Assembly (NCBI GenBank): GCA_021785155.1
Contig: JAJYGE010000199.1
Coordinates: 1-6,978, forward strand
DNA length: 6,978 bases
From: Planctomycetota bacterium
GTDB lineage: Bacteria; Planctomycetota; Phycisphaerae; WQYP01
Direction: 5' to 3'
The translations under genes were made by a program, and so were the position numbers. Shown here piece by piece: positions 5,941 through 6,978 of the stretch (positions are counted from its first letter, which is position 1; each line of letters opens with the position of its first letter). Under the pieces are notes generated by a model. The model was not told where the DNA came from. It ran no database searches and saw only the letters and a list, made by a program, of their open reading frames with translations.

Positions 5941-6951
5941 ATGAGTACGCTGACCAATGCTTCTTCCCCGGCCATGCACTCCCAGGCGTCGCTTGAACCC
6001 GCTACGGAGGTTTCGTTTCTGTCCGACCTGATGGCATTGGCTAAGGTCCGACTGACCGGAATGGTCGTCATCACCACCATGGTGGGGTTTTGGCTGGGGG
6101 GGGCCAGCGGATCAGGTTGGTTGCGGCTGATATGGGTGGCGATGGGAACGTGGTTTGTCGCGGGAAGCGCGGCTACGTTGAATCAGCTTTTTGAAATATC
6201 ACGCGATTCTCTGATGAAGCGAACCCAAGGCCGCCCTCTGCCTGCGGGCCGGATATTACCATCCACCGCATTGGCATTCGCTTTGGTCACCGCAATGATC
6301 GGCATGGCCCTGCTGGCGCTGGGGACGAATGCTCTGACGGCATGGTTGGGACTGACAAATCTTGGCATTTACGCCTTTATCTACACGCCCATGAAGCGAT
6401 TTTCGACCCTTAACACGCTGGTGGGGGCCATTTGCGGCGGAATCCCACCCGTGATGGGATATACCGCCGCCACCGGACAACTGGCCCCGGCGGGCATCGC
6501 TTTGGGGATTTTGCTGTGTGTTTGGCAAATCCCGCATTTTCTTGCCCTGGCATGGATGTATCGGGATGAATACGAAAAGGCCGGATTCAGAATGTTGCCG
6601 GTGGTGGATCGCACCGGGCGGTTCACCTGTCAGATCATTGTACTCTACAGCGTGTTGTTGATACCCGCGGCTTTGGCGGAAACTGTTTTAGCGGGATCAG
6701 GATTATGGTATGTATTTATCGCGCTACTCCTGGGTGCCGTGATGATTTGGCTGGCCGTGGCGCTGCTGCGGGATCCAAGCCGGGCCGGCGCGCGGAAAGT
6801 GTTTCTGGCCAGTGTGATTTATCTGCCGCTGCTGCTGATGGCAATGGTGGCCGATACGCATCCCGGTGCGGCCACTAAGGGCGGAATATCCATCAACTTA
6901 TTGGGCGTCAATGCTCCGACCGGCCTGCCCCAGGCAATTGCGCAGCGGTAA
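5941..6951 (+). CDS. ctaB: Protoheme IX farnesyltransferase (heme O synthase)
   Basis: This 336 aa membrane enzyme of the UbiA prenyltransferase family adds a farnesyl group from farnesyl diphosphate to heme b, making heme O for heme-copper terminal oxidases. The first prenyl-diphosphate motif reads NQLFEISRDSLMKRT followed by QGRPLPAGR (about residues 81-104). Its N-x3-E-x3-D form, with Glu in place of the more common Asp, also occurs in other CtaB proteins. The heme O synthase signatures YTPMKRFSTLNTLVGAICGG (about 149-168), then IPPVMGYTAATG, and WQIPHFLALAWMYRDEYEKA (195-214), then GFRMLP, are clear. About eight to nine hydrophobic segments can be traced. Length is normal, with about 28 non-conserved residues before FLSDLMALAKVRL. 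The ATG at 5941 has only a weak, distant AAGG (5923-5926), and ATG 5974 is an alternative start. The lack of an adjacent cytochrome oxidase gene on the left and the 311 bp gap suggest a unit separate from the exporter; oxidase or ctaA genes may lie downstream. CyoE is the equivalent name. Confidence 0.95.
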   Translation: MSTLTNASSPAMHSQASLEPATEVSFLSDLMALAKVRLTGMVVITTMVGFWLGGASGSGWLRLIWVAMGTWFVAGSAATLNQLFEISRDSLMKRTQGRPLPAGRILPSTALAFALVTAMIGMALLALGTNALTAWLGLTNLGIYAFIYTPMKRFSTLNTLVGAICGGIPPVMGYTAATGQLAPAGIALGILLCVWQIPHFLALAWMYRDEYEKAGFRMLPVVDRTGRFTCQIIVLYSVLLIPAALAETVLAGSGLWYVFIALLLGAVMIWLAVALLRDPSRAGARKVFLASVIYLPLLLMAMVADTHPGAATKGGISINLLGVNAPTGLPQAIAQR

Positions 6952-6978
6952 ACCGGGGCATCTGCGCAAAGACTGAAA

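Noticed and set aside
1..6978. CRISPR array, tRNA or rRNA genes, integrase or transposase genes
   Set aside because: No regularly spaced direct repeats, RNA gene signatures or recombinase motifs were seen on either strand.

Overview
The window appears to be bacterial chromosome from a Gram-negative organism of moderate GC content. It encodes the end of a Kdo transferase (lipid A/LPS core synthesis), an outer-membrane lipoprotein efflux channel and a heme O synthase, so the cell probably has an LPS-type outer membrane and a heme-copper oxidase. The style of the proteins would fit a PVC-group bacterium such as a planctomycete. That is an impression only; no taxonomic marker is present.

Layout, all genes on the + strand: (1) the 3' end of a waaA/kdtA-type gene (1-251); (2) a 149-185 bp gap with a weak promoter candidate; (3) a four-gene cassette for a complete MacAB-TolC-type exporter: ATPase (437-1168), membrane-fusion/adaptor protein (1248-2591), MacB-type permease (2608-3819) and TolC-like outer-membrane lipoprotein (3812-5629); (4) a 311 bp gap (5630-5940) with no convincing gene; (5) a heme O synthase, ctaB/cyoE (5941-6951), followed by 27 bp with nothing recognisable.

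The four exporter genes would span the whole envelope. The ATPase and permease form the inner-membrane motor, which is split into two genes here and fused in E. coli MacB. The adaptor bridges the periplasm and the lipoprotein channel forms the exit. Spacing tightens along the cassette (79 bp, 16 bp, then an 8 bp overlap), which suggests one transcript. The substrate cannot be read from sequence.

The most unusual element is a perfect 46 bp palindrome (3854-3899) inside the start of the outer-membrane channel gene. It is translated and lengthens the signal peptide. Its ends are CTAG. If CTAG is a duplicated target site, the net insertion is 42 bp, exactly 14 codons, which leaves the frame intact. 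It looks like a small palindromic repeat (REP- or MITE-like) captured as coding sequence, and it could form a long mRNA hairpin between permease and channel. Apart from this, the window holds familiar gene families, and I see no clear new multi-gene system.
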